Shown: positions 36,837 through 45,909, numbered from the stretch's first letter. The stretch: DNA of 64,000 bases from Chitiniphilus eburneus (GCF_005048205.1 NZ_SUMF01000005.1:1-64000); one strand, 5' to 3'. Notes: a model not told the origin generated them from the sequence alone. Translations and numbers: made by a program.

Positions 36837-37793
36837 ATGTATTCCCGCATTGCCGGAACCGGCTCCTATCTGCCTGAGAAGATCGTCACCAACGACGATC
36901 TGGCCCAGACCATCGACACCAGCGACGAGTGGATCGCCGCGCGCACCGGCATCCGCGAACGCCGGATCGCCGCCACCGACCAACGTACCTCCGACCTGGC
37001 GCTGATCGCCATCGAACGCGCGCTGGATGCGGCGGGCGTGGCCAAGGAGGAGATCGACCTCCTGATTGTCGCCACCACCACGCCCGACAACGTCTTTCCC
37101 TCGACCGCCTGCATCCTCCAGGACAAGCTCGGCCTGCACGGCTTCCCCGCATTCGACATCCAGGCGGTCTGCGCCGGCTTTGTCTACGCGCTGGCCACGG
37201 CCGACAAGTTCGTCAAGACCGGCGCGGCCAGATGCGCCGTCGTGGTGGGCGCGGAAACGGTCTCCAACCTGGTGAACTGGCAGGATCGCGGTACCTGCAT
37301 CCTGTTCGGCGATGGTGCTGGCGCCGTCGTGCTCCAGCCTTCGGAAGAAACCGGCATCCTGGAAAGCCGCCTGCATGCCGATGGCCGTTATCGCCATATC
37401 CTGAAAAGCGATGCGCGCATTCGCCAAGGGGGCCTGGACGGCACGCCATGGCTGTACATGGAAGGCAACGCCGTATTCAAGTTTGCCGTGCGGGCGCTGG
37501 CGGACGTGGCGGAGGAAACCCTGGGTGCAGCCGGGCTCGGCAAGCATGAAATCGACTGGCTGGTGCCGCACCAGGCCAATCTGCGCATCATCGAATCCAC
37601 TGCCAAGCACCTGGGCCTGCCGATGGAGCAGGTGATCGTCACGGTCGAGAAGCACGGCAATACGTCGGCCGCGTCGATTCCGCTGGCGCTCGACGAAGGC
37701 GTGCGCTCGGGGCGTATCCAGCGTGGGCAGAAGCTGATGCTGGAAGGCATCGGTGGTGGCTTCGCCTGGGGCGCGATACTACTGGCTTATTGA
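36837..37793 (+). CDS. fabH: 3-oxoacyl-ACP synthase III
   Basis: A 318-residue thiolase-fold enzyme starting fatty-acid synthesis from acetyl-CoA and malonyl-ACP. The catalytic triad is visible: Cys in DIQAVCAGF, His in [11 protein letters not shown] and Asn in [14 protein letters not shown]. The GGGFAWGA motif ends the protein. It follows plsX by 36 bp with AAGAGAGG ahead of the ATG. Confidence 0.97.
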   Translation: MYSRIAGTGSYLPEKIVTNDDLAQTIDTSDEWIAARTGIRERRIAATDQRTSDLALIAIERALDAAGVAKEEIDLLIVATTTPDNVFPSTACILQDKLGLHGFPAFDIQAVCAGFVYALATADKFVKTGAARCAVVVGAETVSNLVNWQDRGTCILFGDGAGAVVLQPSEETGILESRLHADGRYRHILKSDARIRQGGLDGTPWLYMEGNAVFKFAVRALADVAEETLGAAGLGKHEIDWLVPHQANLRIIESTAKHLGLPMEQVIVTVEKHGNTSAASIPLALDEGVRSGRIQRGQKLMLEGIGGGFAWGAILLAY

Positions 37794-37798
37794 TCCCG

Positions 37799-37822
37799 GA
37801 ACGGCGCAGCAATGCGCCGTTC
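37799..37822 (+). terminator. Terminator-like hairpin between fabH and fabD
   Basis: Perfect 10-bp stem GAACGGCGCA/TGCGCCGTTC with loop GCAA, followed by GCATTTTC. The T run is weak, so it may only partly stop transcription. The stem sequence resembles the second hairpin after rpmF. Confidence 0.5.
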
Positions 37823-37894
37823 GCATTTTCAAACATCTGTTTCAGACGAAGTGACCAGTTTCCGATCGCCGCCAATGGCCAGGCGATCCGGCGC

Positions 37895-37911
37895 GGGCGT
37901 GTCGTCACCTG
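37895..37911. repeat. Solo terminal end of the palindromic element
   Basis: GGGCGTGTCGTCACCTG, identical to 17 bases of the terminal inverted repeat of the element at 21153-21422. It ends directly at the fabD ribosome-binding site (AAAGGAG) and no partner arm is seen nearby. Confidence 0.6.
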
Positions 37912-37923
37912 AAAGGAGCATCC

Positions 37924-38850
37924 ATGTCTCTTGCATTTGTGTTTCCCGGCCAAGGATCGCAATCGATCGGCATGCTGGCCGGCTTCGCCGACGTGCCGGT
38001 CGTCAAGGCCACCTTCGACGAGGCATCCGCCGCCCTGAACCAGGATCTCTGGCAACTGGTGACCGAAGGGCCGGTGGAGGCGCTTGGCGCCACCGTCAAC
38101 ACCCAGCCCGTGATGCTGGCGGCCGGTGTGGCGGTATGGCGTGCGTGGCTGGCTACCGGTGGCGCAAAGCCTGCATTGCTGGCCGGGCATAGCCTGGGCG
38201 AGTACACCGCGCTGGTCGCCGCCGATGTGCTGGGCTTTGCCGACGCCGTGCAACTGGTCCGCCTGCGTGCGCAGGCGATGCAGGATGCCGTCCCGGCCGG
38301 AGAAGGCGCGATGGCGGCGGTGCTCGGGCTTGCCGACGCCGATGTGGTGGCGGCCTGCGCGGAGGCCGCGCAAGGCGATGTGGTCCAGGCGGTGAATTTC
38401 AACTCACCGGGACAGATCGTCATTGCTGGCGCCAAGGCCGCCGTCGAGCGTGCGTGCGAGGCCGCCAAGGCGCGTGGTGCCAAGCGCGCGATGCTGCTGC
38501 CGGTATCGGTGCCCTCGCATTGCGATCTGATGCGCCCGGCCGCAGAGGTACTGCGCGCGCGTCTGGATGGCATTGCGCTGAATACCCCGAGCATCCCCGT
38601 GCTGCACAACGCCGACGTTGCCAGCTATCAGGATGCGGGCCAGATCAAGGATGCGCTGGTGCGTCAGCTCTATCAGCCGGTGCGCTGGGTGGAAACCGTG
38701 CAGGCCATGGCGGCGCAGGGGGCGACGGTGTTTGCCGAATGCGGGCCGGGCAAGGTGCTGGCCAGCCTGGACAAGCGAATTGCCAGCGAGGCACAGCATG
38801 TGGCGCTGACCGATGCCGCATCGTTCGATGCGTTGAAGGCGCTGCTTTGA
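37924..38850 (+). CDS. fabD: Malonyl-CoA:ACP transacylase
   Basis: A 308-residue acyltransferase loading malonyl groups on ACP. The nucleophile Ser is in LLAGHSLGEYTAL, the oxyanion Gln in FPGQGSQ at the N-terminus, and the second catalytic His in PVSVPSHCDLM. ECGPGKVLASL is the usual C-terminal motif. AAAGGAG precedes the ATG. Confidence 0.96.
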   Translation: MSLAFVFPGQGSQSIGMLAGFADVPVVKATFDEASAALNQDLWQLVTEGPVEALGATVNTQPVMLAAGVAVWRAWLATGGAKPALLAGHSLGEYTALVAADVLGFADAVQLVRLRAQAMQDAVPAGEGAMAAVLGLADADVVAACAEAAQGDVVQAVNFNSPGQIVIAGAKAAVERACEAAKARGAKRAMLLPVSVPSHCDLMRPAAEVLRARLDGIALNTPSIPVLHNADVASYQDAGQIKDALVRQLYQPVRWVETVQAMAAQGATVFAECGPGKVLASLDKRIASEAQHVALTDAASFDALKALL

Positions 38851-38921
38851 GCGGCAGGCATCGCCAGCGGGTAAAGTAACTGTCGCATGAAACGGATTAG
38901 TGGGCTGCAAGAGGAACGACG

Positions 38922-39665
38922 ATGAGTCTTGAAGGAAAAGTGGCGCTGGTGACCGGCGCATCGCGCGGAATCGGCCAGGCGATCGCGCTGGAACTGGCCG
39001 CGCAAGGTGCGACGGTCATCGGTACCGCCACCAGCGAGGCGGGCGCGCAGGCGATTTCGGCCTATCTGGCCGAGGCGGGCGCCAAGGGCGCGGGGCTGGC
39101 GCTGAACGTGACCGACGAGGGCGCCTGCGAGGCGATTGTCGCCGGTATCGAAAAGGAACACGGCGCCATCGCCATCCTGGTCAACAATGCCGGGATCACC
39201 CGCGACAACCTGTTGATGCGGATGAAGGACGAGGAATGGGATGCCATCATGGACACCAACCTGCGCCCGGTCTACAAACTCTCAAAGGCCGTATTGCGTG
39301 GCATGATGAAGGCGCGCTGGGGCCGGATCGTCAATATCGCCTCGGTGGTGGGCGCAACGGGTAACCCGGGGCAGACCAACTATTCGGCAGCCAAGGCGGC
39401 ATTGTTTGGCTTTACCAAATCGCTCGCTCGCGAAATCGGCAGTCGTGGCGTCACCGTGAACGCGGTGGCTCCGGGCTTCATCGACACGGACATGACCCGT
39501 GGCCTGCCGGAAGAGCAAAAGGCCGCACTGGTGCAGAACATCGCGCTGGGGCGCCTGGGCGAACCCAGGGAGATCGCCGATGCGGTGGGTTTCCTGGCGT
39601 CGGAACGCGCCGCCTACATCACGGGGCAGACCCTGCACGTGAATGGCGGCATGTACATGAATTGA
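38922..39665 (+). CDS. fabG: 3-oxoacyl-ACP reductase
   Basis: A 247-residue short-chain dehydrogenase using NADPH. Seen are the cofactor motif [23 protein letters not shown], the catalytic Tyr-x3-Lys in [18 protein letters not shown], and the C-terminal [15 protein letters not shown] typical of FabG. AAGAGGAACG lies ahead of the ATG. Confidence 0.97.
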   Translation: MSLEGKVALVTGASRGIGQAIALELAAQGATVIGTATSEAGAQAISAYLAEAGAKGAGLALNVTDEGACEAIVAGIEKEHGAIAILVNNAGITRDNLLMRMKDEEWDAIMDTNLRPVYKLSKAVLRGMMKARWGRIVNIASVVGATGNPGQTNYSAAKAALFGFTKSLAREIGSRGVTVNAVAPGFIDTDMTRGLPEEQKAALVQNIALGRLGEPREIADAVGFLASERAAYITGQTLHVNGGMYMN

Positions 39666-39748
39666 TTTGCAAACGGCCGTGGCGATTGCCACGGCCAGTC
39701 GTAAAACCAGACTGCGTTGCGCAGGATCAGACGAACGGCGAGCCTCGC

Positions 39749-39776
39749 TTGGCGACCCCGTTTTTTTTGGTACAAT
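39749..39776 (+). promoter_or_regulatory. Probable promoter of acpP
   Basis: TTGGCG (39749-39754), 16-bp spacer containing a run of eight T, then TACAAT (39771-39776). It would start acpP transcription about 40 bp before its ATG, consistent with the high ACP demand. Confidence 0.5.
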
Positions 39777-39822
39777 GCCGACGCTTTTTTCTGAATACAT
39801 CCACAAGGCTTGGGTTACATCC

Positions 39823-40062
39823 ATGGAAAACATCGAACAGCGTGTGAAGAAAATCGTTGCCGAGCAGCTTGGCGTGCCGGAAACCGACGTCAAGAACGAG
39901 TCGTCCTTTGTGAACGACCTCGGTGCGGATTCTCTCGACACCGTTGAACTCGTGATGGCCCTCGAAGAAGAATTCGAGTGCGAGATTCCGGACGAAGAAG
40001 CCGAAAAGATCACTACTGTCCAGCAAGCGATCGACTACGTCAGCGCTCACCTGAACAAGTAA
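39823..40062 (+). CDS. acpP: Acyl carrier protein
   Basis: A 79-residue acidic helical protein. The phosphopantetheine Ser is in [18 protein letters not shown]. It carries growing acyl chains for all Fab enzymes. The ATG at 39823 is the standard start. Confidence 0.98.
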   Translation: MENIEQRVKKIVAEQLGVPETDVKNESSFVNDLGADSLDTVELVMALEEEFECEIPDEEAEKITTVQQAIDYVSAHLNK

Positions 40063-40273
40063 TTCTTCCGCGCTATCGCCTGCCGCCCCGCTGGGGGCGG
40101 CTCGGAGCGGCTACGGTGCGCTCGCCGGTATGTTTGGGCTGTCTGGGGTTCGCCCCTGTTCGCGCGTGCGCGAGCCCAACCGTCCGGCGAGCCCCGTGGG
40201 CCGCTCTTATTCCATCTGGCTTCAAAGCCGCTTCAGTCATTGCAATCGGAAGCCGGCATCTAGGAGACCCCCC
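40063..40273. other. Structured acpP-fabF intergenic region
   Basis: A 211-bp gap without a gene. Positions 40120-40192 can fold into a long stem: GCTCGCCGG pairs with CCGGCGAGC, and inside it TTGGGCT pairs with AGCCCAA. GGGGTTCGCCCC and CGCGCGTGCGCG form small hairpins at the tip. It has no T run. The fabF ribosome-binding site (AGGAGA) lies past it. Confidence 0.6.
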
Positions 40274-41515
40274 ATGTCAAAACGCAGAGTCGTCGTCACC
40301 GGCCTGGGCCATGTAGCGCCCGTCGGCAATGATGTGGCGACCGGCTGGGCCAATCTGTTGAGCGGCAAGTCGGGCATTGGCAGGATCACCCGTTTCGAGA
40401 CCTCGGACATGGCCTGCCAGATTGCCGGCGAAGTCCGGGATTTCGACATCACCCAGTACATCTCGGCCAAGGAAGCACGCCGGATGGACCTGTTCATCCA
40501 CTACGGCATCGCAGCCGGCCTGCAAGCCGTGGCCGATGCCGGGCTGGATGATGTTCCCAACCTGGACAAGACCCGCGTCGGCGTGAACATCGGCTCCGGT
40601 ATCGGCGGCCTGCCGCTGATCGAGAACACCGATGGTGAACTGCGCGCGGGCGGCCCGCGCAAGATCGGCCCGTTCTTCATTCCCGGTTCGCTGATCAACC
40701 TGATCTCCGGCCACGTGTCGATCATCAAGGGCTACCAGGGCCCCACCTACGGCATCGTTTCCGCCTGCACCACCGGGGCGCACAGCATTGGCGACGCCGG
40801 CCGCATGATCCAGTACGGCGATGCGGACGTGATGGTGGCCGGTGGCGCCGAAGGCGCCATTTCGCGGCTGGGCATCGGCGGCTTTGCCTCGATGAAGGCG
40901 CTGTCCACCCGTAACGACGACCCTGCCACCGCCAGCCGTCCCTGGGACAAGGGGCGCGACGGTTTCGTGATGGGCGAGGGCGCTGGCGTGGTGGTGCTGG
41001 AAGAATACGAACACGCCAAAAAGCGTGGCGCGCGCATCTATGCCGAGTTGGTTGGCTTTGGCATGAGTTCCGATGCCCACCACATCACCGCGCCCAACGC
41101 GGAAGGCCCGGCGCGTGGCGTGACCAACGCCCTGCGCGATGCCGGCATGAACGCCGACGAAGTCGATTACGTGAACGCGCACGGCACTTCCACGCCGCTG
41201 GGCGATGCCAACGAAACCAATGCGCTGAAGCTGGCATTCGGCGATCACGCCCGCAAGCTGGTGGTGAACTCCACCAAATCCATGACCGGGCACTTGCTGG
41301 GTGGCGCGGGTGGCGTCGAGGCGGTGTATTCCATCCTGGCGCTGCACCATCAGATTTCGCCGCCCACCATCAACCTGTTCGAACAGGATGTGGAGGGAGG
41401 TTGCGATCTGGATTACGTGGCCAATACTGCGCGCGAGATGCCGATCAAGGTGGCGATCTCCAACTCGTTCGGCTTTGGCGGCACCAACGGGACGTTGATC
41501 TTCAAACGCGTCTGA
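40274..41515 (+). CDS. fabF: 3-oxoacyl-ACP synthase II
   Basis: A 413-residue condensing enzyme for chain elongation. Catalytic residues: Cys in [12 protein letters not shown], His in [13 protein letters not shown], Lys/His in [30 protein letters not shown] closes the protein. It is the last gene of the fab cluster, before a strong terminator. Confidence 0.97.
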   Translation: MSKRRVVVTGLGHVAPVGNDVATGWANLLSGKSGIGRITRFETSDMACQIAGEVRDFDITQYISAKEARRMDLFIHYGIAAGLQAVADAGLDDVPNLDKTRVGVNIGSGIGGLPLIENTDGELRAGGPRKIGPFFIPGSLINLISGHVSIIKGYQGPTYGIVSACTTGAHSIGDAGRMIQYGDADVMVAGGAEGAISRLGIGGFASMKALSTRNDDPATASRPWDKGRDGFVMGEGAGVVVLEEYEHAKKRGARIYAELVGFGMSSDAHHITAPNAEGPARGVTNALRDAGMNADEVDYVNAHGTSTPLGDANETNALKLAFGDHARKLVVNSTKSMTGHLLGGAGGVEAVYSILALHHQISPPTINLFEQDVEGGCDLDYVANTAREMPIKVAISNSFGFGGTNGTLIFKRV

Positions 41516-41532
41516 CGTTCTCCGCGCCCAAA

Positions 41533-41564
41533 CAAAAACCCCGCGACGTATCGCGGGGTTTTTG
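41533..41564. terminator. Bidirectional terminator, fabF and repeat protein
   Basis: 14-bp stem CAAAAACCCCGCGA/TCGCGGGGTTTTTG with loop CGTA; T runs on both strands between convergent genes. Confidence 0.92.
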
Positions 41565-41577
41565 TTGTGCCGGGAAA

Positions 41578-42195
41578 TCAGGCCAGCGCAGGCTGGGTAG
41601 CCAGGGCGCCCTGGTTGCCTTCGGCGAGGACCGGGCGGGTAGCCAGCGTGCCCTGGTTGCCTTCGGCGAGGACCGGGCGGGTAGCCAGCGTGCCTTGGTT
41701 GCCTTCGGCGAGGACCGGGCGGGTAGCCAGCGTGCCCTGGTTGCCTTCGGCGAGGACCGGCTGGGTAGCCAGCGTGCCTTGGTTGCCTTCGGCGAGGACC
41801 GGCTGGGTGGCCAGCGTGCCTTGGTTACCTTCGGCCAGGACCGGCTGGGTAGCCAGCGTGCCCTGGTTGCCTTCGGCGAGGGCCGGCTTGGTGGCCAGCG
41901 TGCCTTGGTTGCCTTCGGCGAGGACCGGCTTGGTGGCCAGCGTGCCTTGGTTGCCTTCGGCGAGTACCGGCTGGGTAGCCAGCGTGCCCTGGTTGCCTTC
42001 GGCCAGGATCGGCTGGGTGGCGAGGGTGCTTTGGTTGCCCTCGACCAGCTTGAACTGGACGGCCACGACACCTTGGCCGGCTTCGGCCAGAACCGGTTGT
42101 GTGGCGGTTTCGCTTTGTGCTCCGTCGGCTGCGAACGCGCCCAGGGTAAGGGTGGCGCCGGCGATCAGGGCGGAAATCTTGGTGAGCTTGGTCAT
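41578..42195 (-). CDS. Exported protein of eleven 14-residue tandem repeats
   Basis: A 205-residue protein. A signal peptide (about residues 1-22, MTKLTKISALIAGATLTLGAFA) precedes a short leader with one degenerate unit. Eleven tandem copies of a 14-residue unit of the form EGNQGTLATQPVLA follow, running to the stop. Variable positions are few: Q/K/R at the tenth residue, V/I/A at the twelfth, G/S at the fifth. The period and the regular hydrophobic pattern suggest a solenoid or fibre. There are no cysteines and no membrane anchor, so it is likely periplasmic or secreted. A good sigma-70 promoter precedes it. I do not recognise the family. Confidence 0.75.
   Translation of the reverse strand: MTKLTKISALIAGATLTLGAFAADGAQSETATQPVLAEAGQGVVAVQFKLVEGNQSTLATQPILAEGNQGTLATQPVLAEGNQGTLATKPVLAEGNQGTLATKPALAEGNQGTLATQPVLAEGNQGTLATQPVLAEGNQGTLATQPVLAEGNQGTLATRPVLAEGNQGTLATRPVLAEGNQGTLATRPVLAEGNQGALATQPALA
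41581..42042 (-). repeat. Eleven in-frame 42-bp tandem repeats
   Basis: 462 bp, 11 units of 42 bp, nearly identical at the DNA level; the last and first units are the most diverged. Because the unit is a multiple of three, reading frames on both strands stay open, which creates spurious long ORFs opposite the gene. Copy number could change by slippage or recombination without frameshift. Confidence 0.9.
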
Positions 42196-42284
42196 GTCTG
42201 CAAGTCCTCTTCGTGTATTTGTGAGAGCGAACTTCGCGGCTCCGACCGGGCTTTTGGCGGGGTCGTCGCGTCGTCCATGGCGCA

Positions 42285-42313
42285 ATTAAAGTCCAAGCTC
42301 GAATAGTTGTAAA
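42285..42313 (-). promoter_or_regulatory. Sigma-70 promoter of the repeat-protein gene
   Basis: On the minus strand: TTTACA, 17-bp spacer, TTTAAT; about 90 bp ahead of the start codon, in an AT-rich island unlike the surrounding DNA. Further upstream (42357-42387) GGATTTTCCG and CGGAAAAATCC form an imperfect inverted repeat that may be an operator. Confidence 0.55.
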
Positions 42314-42476
42314 GTTAAATGATCTTGTTAGTACTAAATGTCGATGACTACGCCAGGATTTTCCGTGGGGGAATCGGAAAAATCCCAGTATTTTCATTGG
42401 CTTGCCGATTTGTGGTGGCGGCTTGGTGAAAATTGCCGTTTGTCGGGTGCGCCGTTTTTGCGGGCGTAAAAGCGGG

Positions 42477-43004
42477 TCAGGGCGTCTGCGGGGTGTACTG
42501 GAGAGGCTTCAAATCGAAGCCCTGGGCCTGCGCGGAGGCCAGCGCGGCGGCCAGTAATTCCTCGGGCAGGCGGGGCGTGCGCGCCAGCACCCAGAGGTTC
42601 TTGCGCGAGGGGTTGCCCACCACCGCCCAGCGATATTGCGGGTCCAGCCCGATCACCCAGTAGTCGGCCTTGAAAGGCCAGAAGAACGACACCTTGAGCT
42701 GGGCGTTGCCACTGCCACTCACCGCTGTGGCCACGCCATCCGCCACGTCCAGCTTGCCGTCGGCGGTGCGGCAACGATTGGTGACCGAGATCCGGCCATC
42801 CTGCCGCATCGCATACAACGCGGTGACATCGCCCACGCACTGCCGCTGGAAGTACATGGGATAGCGTGCGATTTCATACCATCGCCCCAAGTAGCGGGGC
42901 AGTTCCACCTGCGCCACGCTCTGCACCGGCGCTATGGCATCGGCGGCCTGGGCGAAGCATGGCAGCGACAACAACAGGGCGGTGAACAGGGCAAGGCGGC
43001 GCAA
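42477..43004 (-). CDS. Bacterial lipocalin (Blc-like)
   Basis: A 175-residue lipocalin. A signal peptide (about residues 1-20, ending PCFAQA) is followed by the first lipocalin motif YLGRWYEIARYPMYFQ. The TNRCRTADGKLDVADG strand region, YWVIGLDPQYRWAVVGNPSRKN (about 110-131) and LWVLARTP come later. The family binds lipids or hydrophobic ligands in the envelope. Unlike E. coli Blc it has no clear lipobox. I chose the TTG at 43004 because AGGAG lies six bases ahead and the signal peptide then begins normally; the frame is open 26 codons further. Confidence 0.85.
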   Translation of the reverse strand: MRRLALFTALLLSLPCFAQAADAIAPVQSVAQVELPRYLGRWYEIARYPMYFQRQCVGDVTALYAMRQDGRISVTNRCRTADGKLDVADGVATAVSGSGNAQLKVSFFWPFKADYWVIGLDPQYRWAVVGNPSRKNLWVLARTPRLPEELLAAALASAQAQGFDLKPLQYTPQTP

Positions 43005-43145
43005 AGGTTTCTCCTGGATGGTCACTGAGTGACTGGTGCGTATCCGCTTCGGTTCCAGGGGAACGGGCGGAACATCGCGCAAGGATTACCAGTGCATTCC
43101 GGCGCAATCCGGCCCATGGGTCGTCGTCCTGCTCGCGATCTCTAT

Positions 43146-43162
43146 ATGCAATGAAGTTGCAT
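43146..43162. promoter_or_regulatory. Palindromic operator candidate ahead of the zinc importer genes
   Basis: ATGCAA-TGAAG-TTGCAT, a perfect 6-bp inverted repeat with 5-bp spacer, 55 bp from the end of the predicted leader of the zinc-type ABC operon. A zinc-uptake repressor (Zur) site would be expected here, but identity is not certain. Confidence 0.45.
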
Positions 43163-43216
43163 GAAGAAACATAATCGCGAACAATGTCGCCTTTCCGAGC
43201 CTGCCTTGCCTCCATC

Positions 43217-43360
43217 ATGTCCCACCATTCCTCGCTTCCCGCCGGGCCCGCGGACACCGCACCGGCCTCGATACTTGCGCTGGGCGCGCCGGCACGCCTG
43301 CTGCGTGTGCTGCCGCTCTGCATCGTGCTGTGGCTGGCGGTGTGGTGGGCGCTGGCATGA
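43217..43360 (+). CDS. Small membrane protein coupled to the zinc importer
   Basis: A 47-residue ORF. About 25 Ala/Pro-rich residues are followed by one membrane helix (LLRVLPLCIVLWLAVWWALA). Its stop overlaps the start codon of the ATPase gene (ATGA), the same coupling used between the other genes of this operon, which supports it being translated. I do not recognise the family; it could be an accessory or leader peptide. Confidence 0.5.
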   Translation: MSHHSSLPAGPADTAPASILALGAPARLLRVLPLCIVLWLAVWWALA

Positions 43361-44103
43361 GCGACGCATTGCTCTCGCTGCATAACGTGACGCTGGCGTA
43401 CCGTCGCCATCCGGCGGTGCATCATCTCTCCGGCGCGCTGGCGCGCGGGTCGCTGACCGCGCTGGTCGGCCCCAATGGCGCAGGCAAGAGCACACTGCTC
43501 AAAGCGATACTGGGGCAATTGCCGGTGCAGGAAGGGCGGATCGAACTGAAGCTGCCCCGGGCGCGCATTGCCTATCTGCCGCAGCAATCCGCGCTGGAAC
43601 GCCAGTTCCCGATCTCGGTGCTGGATGCCGTGCTGCTCGGAAGCTGGGTGCGGCGCGGGCTGTTCGGCGGCATTCCGCTTGCCGAGCGGGAACGCGCGCT
43701 GGCGGCGCTGGCGGCGGTCGGCTTGTCCGGTTTCGCCGCGCGCACCGTGGCCACCTTGTCGGTGGGCCAGTTCCAGCGCGTGCTGTTCGCCCGCCTGATG
43801 CTGCAGGACGCCGACCTGATCCTGCTGGACGAGCCCTTCAATGCCGTGGATGCACGCACTACCGCCGATCTGCTGGCGCTGGTGCGGCGATGGCACGGCG
43901 AAGGGCGCACGGTGCTGGCGGTGCTGCACGATCATCAGCAGGTACGCACCCATTTCCCGCAGACCCTATTGTTGGCACGTCGTGCCATCGCCTGGGGCGA
44001 CACCGCGACGGTGCTCACCGGCGATCACCTCCACGCCGCCCAGCATATGGTCGAAGCCTGGGACGACCACGCCCAGCCCTGCGCGCCGGGAGTACCGGCA
44101 TGA
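43357..44103 (+). CDS. Zinc/manganese-type ABC transporter ATPase
   Basis: A 248-residue ATPase of the ZnuC/TroB group. Walker A GPNGAGKST, Q-loop LPQQSALERQFPISVLDAV, a signature LSVGQFQRVLFARL (variant of LSGGQ), Walker B DLILLDEPFNAVD, and an H-loop in VLHDHQQV. The order ATPase-permease-binding protein with ATGA overlaps makes a compact importer operon. Confidence 0.9.
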   Translation: MSDALLSLHNVTLAYRRHPAVHHLSGALARGSLTALVGPNGAGKSTLLKAILGQLPVQEGRIELKLPRARIAYLPQQSALERQFPISVLDAVLLGSWVRRGLFGGIPLAERERALAALAAVGLSGFAARTVATLSVGQFQRVLFARLMLQDADLILLDEPFNAVDARTTADLLALVRRWHGEGRTVLAVLHDHQQVRTHFPQTLLLARRAIAWGDTATVLTGDHLHAAQHMVEAWDDHAQPCAPGVPA

Positions 44104-44969
44104 GCCCGCATGAGCTGCTGATCGGCCCGTTCCAGGAGTTCGCCTTCATGCGACGGGCGTTGGTGGCATCGTTGGCGCTGGCCGTGGGCGGCGCGCCGCT
44201 CGGTGTGCTGCTGACGCTGCGACGCATGAGCCTGATCGGCGATGCGATGAGCCATGCCGTCCTGCCCGGCGTGGCGGTGGGGTTCATGTGGTTCGGCCTG
44301 TCGTTGCCGGCGCTCAGCCTGGGCGGATTCACCGCCGGGGTTGCGGTGGTGCTGCTGGCCGGGCTGGTGGCGCGTCATACCGAGCTGCGCGAGGACGCCA
44401 GCCTGACCGCCACCTACCTGCTGGCACTGGCCGCTGGCGTCCTGCTGATCTCGCGTAGCGGCAGCCAGCTCGACCTGCTGCATATCCTGTTCGGCAATGT
44501 GCTGGGGGTCGATGGCCCCGGCCTGTTGTTGGTGGCCGGCATCGCCACTGTCACCCTGCTGCTGGGCGCGCTGCTCTATCGCGGGCTGTTGCTGGAAGTC
44601 TTCGACCCCGATTTTCTCGCCGCTGGCGGCGGCCGGCGCGGCCTCTACCAGCAGGTTTTCCTGCTGCTGGTGGTCCTCAACCTGGTTGGCGCGTTTCAGA
44701 CGCTGGGCACCTTGATGGCGGTGGGCATCATGATGCTGCCCGCTGTCTCGGCGCGGCTGTGGCACGACACCCTGCCGGCACAACTCGCCAACAGCGCGCT
44801 CCAGGCCGCGCTGGCCGGATTCGGTGGCCTGCTGCTGTCGTTCCATGCCGATCTGCCGTCCGGCCCGACCATCATCCTGTGCGCCGGCGGCCTGTACCTG
44901 CTGTCGCTGTGCGTCGCGCCCCAGGGCTGGCTGCCGCGCCTGCTGCGCCGGCCACACCTGCGGGGCTGA
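44100..44969 (+). CDS. Zinc/manganese-type ABC transporter permease
   Basis: A 289-residue permease of the ABC-3 (ZnuB/MntB) family with about eight membrane spans. Family motifs: LRRMSLIGDAMSHAVLPGVA (about residues 41-60), DLLHILFGNVLGV and VGAFQTLGTLMAVGIMMLPA. It overlaps the ATPase gene by four bases. Confidence 0.92.
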   Translation: MSPHELLIGPFQEFAFMRRALVASLALAVGGAPLGVLLTLRRMSLIGDAMSHAVLPGVAVGFMWFGLSLPALSLGGFTAGVAVVLLAGLVARHTELREDASLTATYLLALAAGVLLISRSGSQLDLLHILFGNVLGVDGPGLLLVAGIATVTLLLGALLYRGLLLEVFDPDFLAAGGGRRGLYQQVFLLLVVLNLVGAFQTLGTLMAVGIMMLPAVSARLWHDTLPAQLANSALQAALAGFGGLLLSFHADLPSGPTIILCAGGLYLLSLCVAPQGWLPRLLRRPHLRG

Positions 44970-44991
44970 TTTTCATCCATAAGGAGCGTTC

Positions 44992-45909
44992 ATGAAAACC
45001 CTTCAACGCATGCTCGGCATGCTGGCGCTGCTGTATGTCGCCGCCGCGTCGGCGGCCGACCGGCTGCCGGTGGTGGCCAGCTTCAGCATCCTCGGCGATC
45101 TGGTCGCCCAGGTTGGCGGGGAACGGGTCAGCGTCACCACGCTGGTGGGGCCGGACCAGGATGCGCATGTTTTCCAGCCGCGCCCGTCGGATGCCCGCAC
45201 GCTGGCCGGCGCCCGGCTGCTGGTGGTCAATGGCCTGGCATTCGAGGGCTGGCTGGATCGGCTGGCGACGGCATCCGCTTTCAAGGGCGTCCGGGTGGTG
45301 GCCAGCCAGGGCGTGCCAGTGCGGCACCTGGAGGCCGACCACGCCCCGCACGGGCATGACCACGATCACGACCATGGCGATATCGACCCGCATGCCTGGC
45401 AGAACCCGCGCAACGTCGTGGTCTACGTGAACAACCTGGTGGCGGCGCTGGCCAAGGCCGACCCGGCCGGCGCGGCAATCTATCGGCGCAATGGCGATCG
45501 CTACATCGTCCAGTTGCTGGAACTGGATCGCTGGGCCGCCGCGCAGTTCGCCAAGGTGCCCAAGCCACGCCGCAAGGTCATCACCTCGCACGATGCTTTT
45601 GGCTATCTTGCCGCCCGCTATGACATCCGCTTCCTGGCGCCCCAGGGGGTCTCCACCGAATCGGAGCCGGGCGCGCGCGAAGTGGCGGCGCTGATCCGCC
45701 AGATCAAGGCCGAGCGGATCTCGGCGGTGTTCGTGGAGAACATGAGCAACCCGCGTACCTTGCGCCAGTTGACCAGCGAAGCGGGCGTGGCCCCGGGCGC
45801 GAAGCTCTATGCCGACGCGCTGTCGGCCACCCCGGAGCCGGCGGGCACTTATCTGAAGATGATGCGCTACAACGTGACCGCGATCGCCGAAGCGCTGGCG
45901 CGGCAGTAG
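44992..45909 (+). CDS. Periplasmic zinc-binding protein, ZnuA-like
   Basis: A 305-residue cluster A-I metal receptor. It has a signal peptide (about residues 1-22), VVASFSILGDLVAQVGG at the mature N-terminus and the first metal His in DAHVFQPRPSD. A His/Asp-rich loop (HGHDHDHDHGD, about residues 120-131) directly precedes the second His in DPHAWQNP. The third is in ITSHDAFGY, and a late Asp follows. The His-rich loop favours zinc over manganese as substrate. AAGGAG precedes the ATG. Confidence 0.92.
   Translation: MKTLQRMLGMLALLYVAAASAADRLPVVASFSILGDLVAQVGGERVSVTTLVGPDQDAHVFQPRPSDARTLAGARLLVVNGLAFEGWLDRLATASAFKGVRVVASQGVPVRHLEADHAPHGHDHDHDHGDIDPHAWQNPRNVVVYVNNLVAALAKADPAGAAIYRRNGDRYIVQLLELDRWAAAQFAKVPKPRRKVITSHDAFGYLAARYDIRFLAPQGVSTESEPGAREVAALIRQIKAERISAVFVENMSNPRTLRQLTSEAGVAPGAKLYADALSATPEPAGTYLKMMRYNVTAIAEALARQ

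Noticed and set aside
41581-42042. Regular repeats considered as a CRISPR array
   Set aside because: Units are directly joined with no unique spacers, and they lie in frame within a coding sequence.
41401-42306. Long frames on both strands across the tandem repeats
   Set aside because: The 42-bp unit keeps several frames open. Only the minus frame from 42195 has a signal peptide, ribosome-binding site and promoter.
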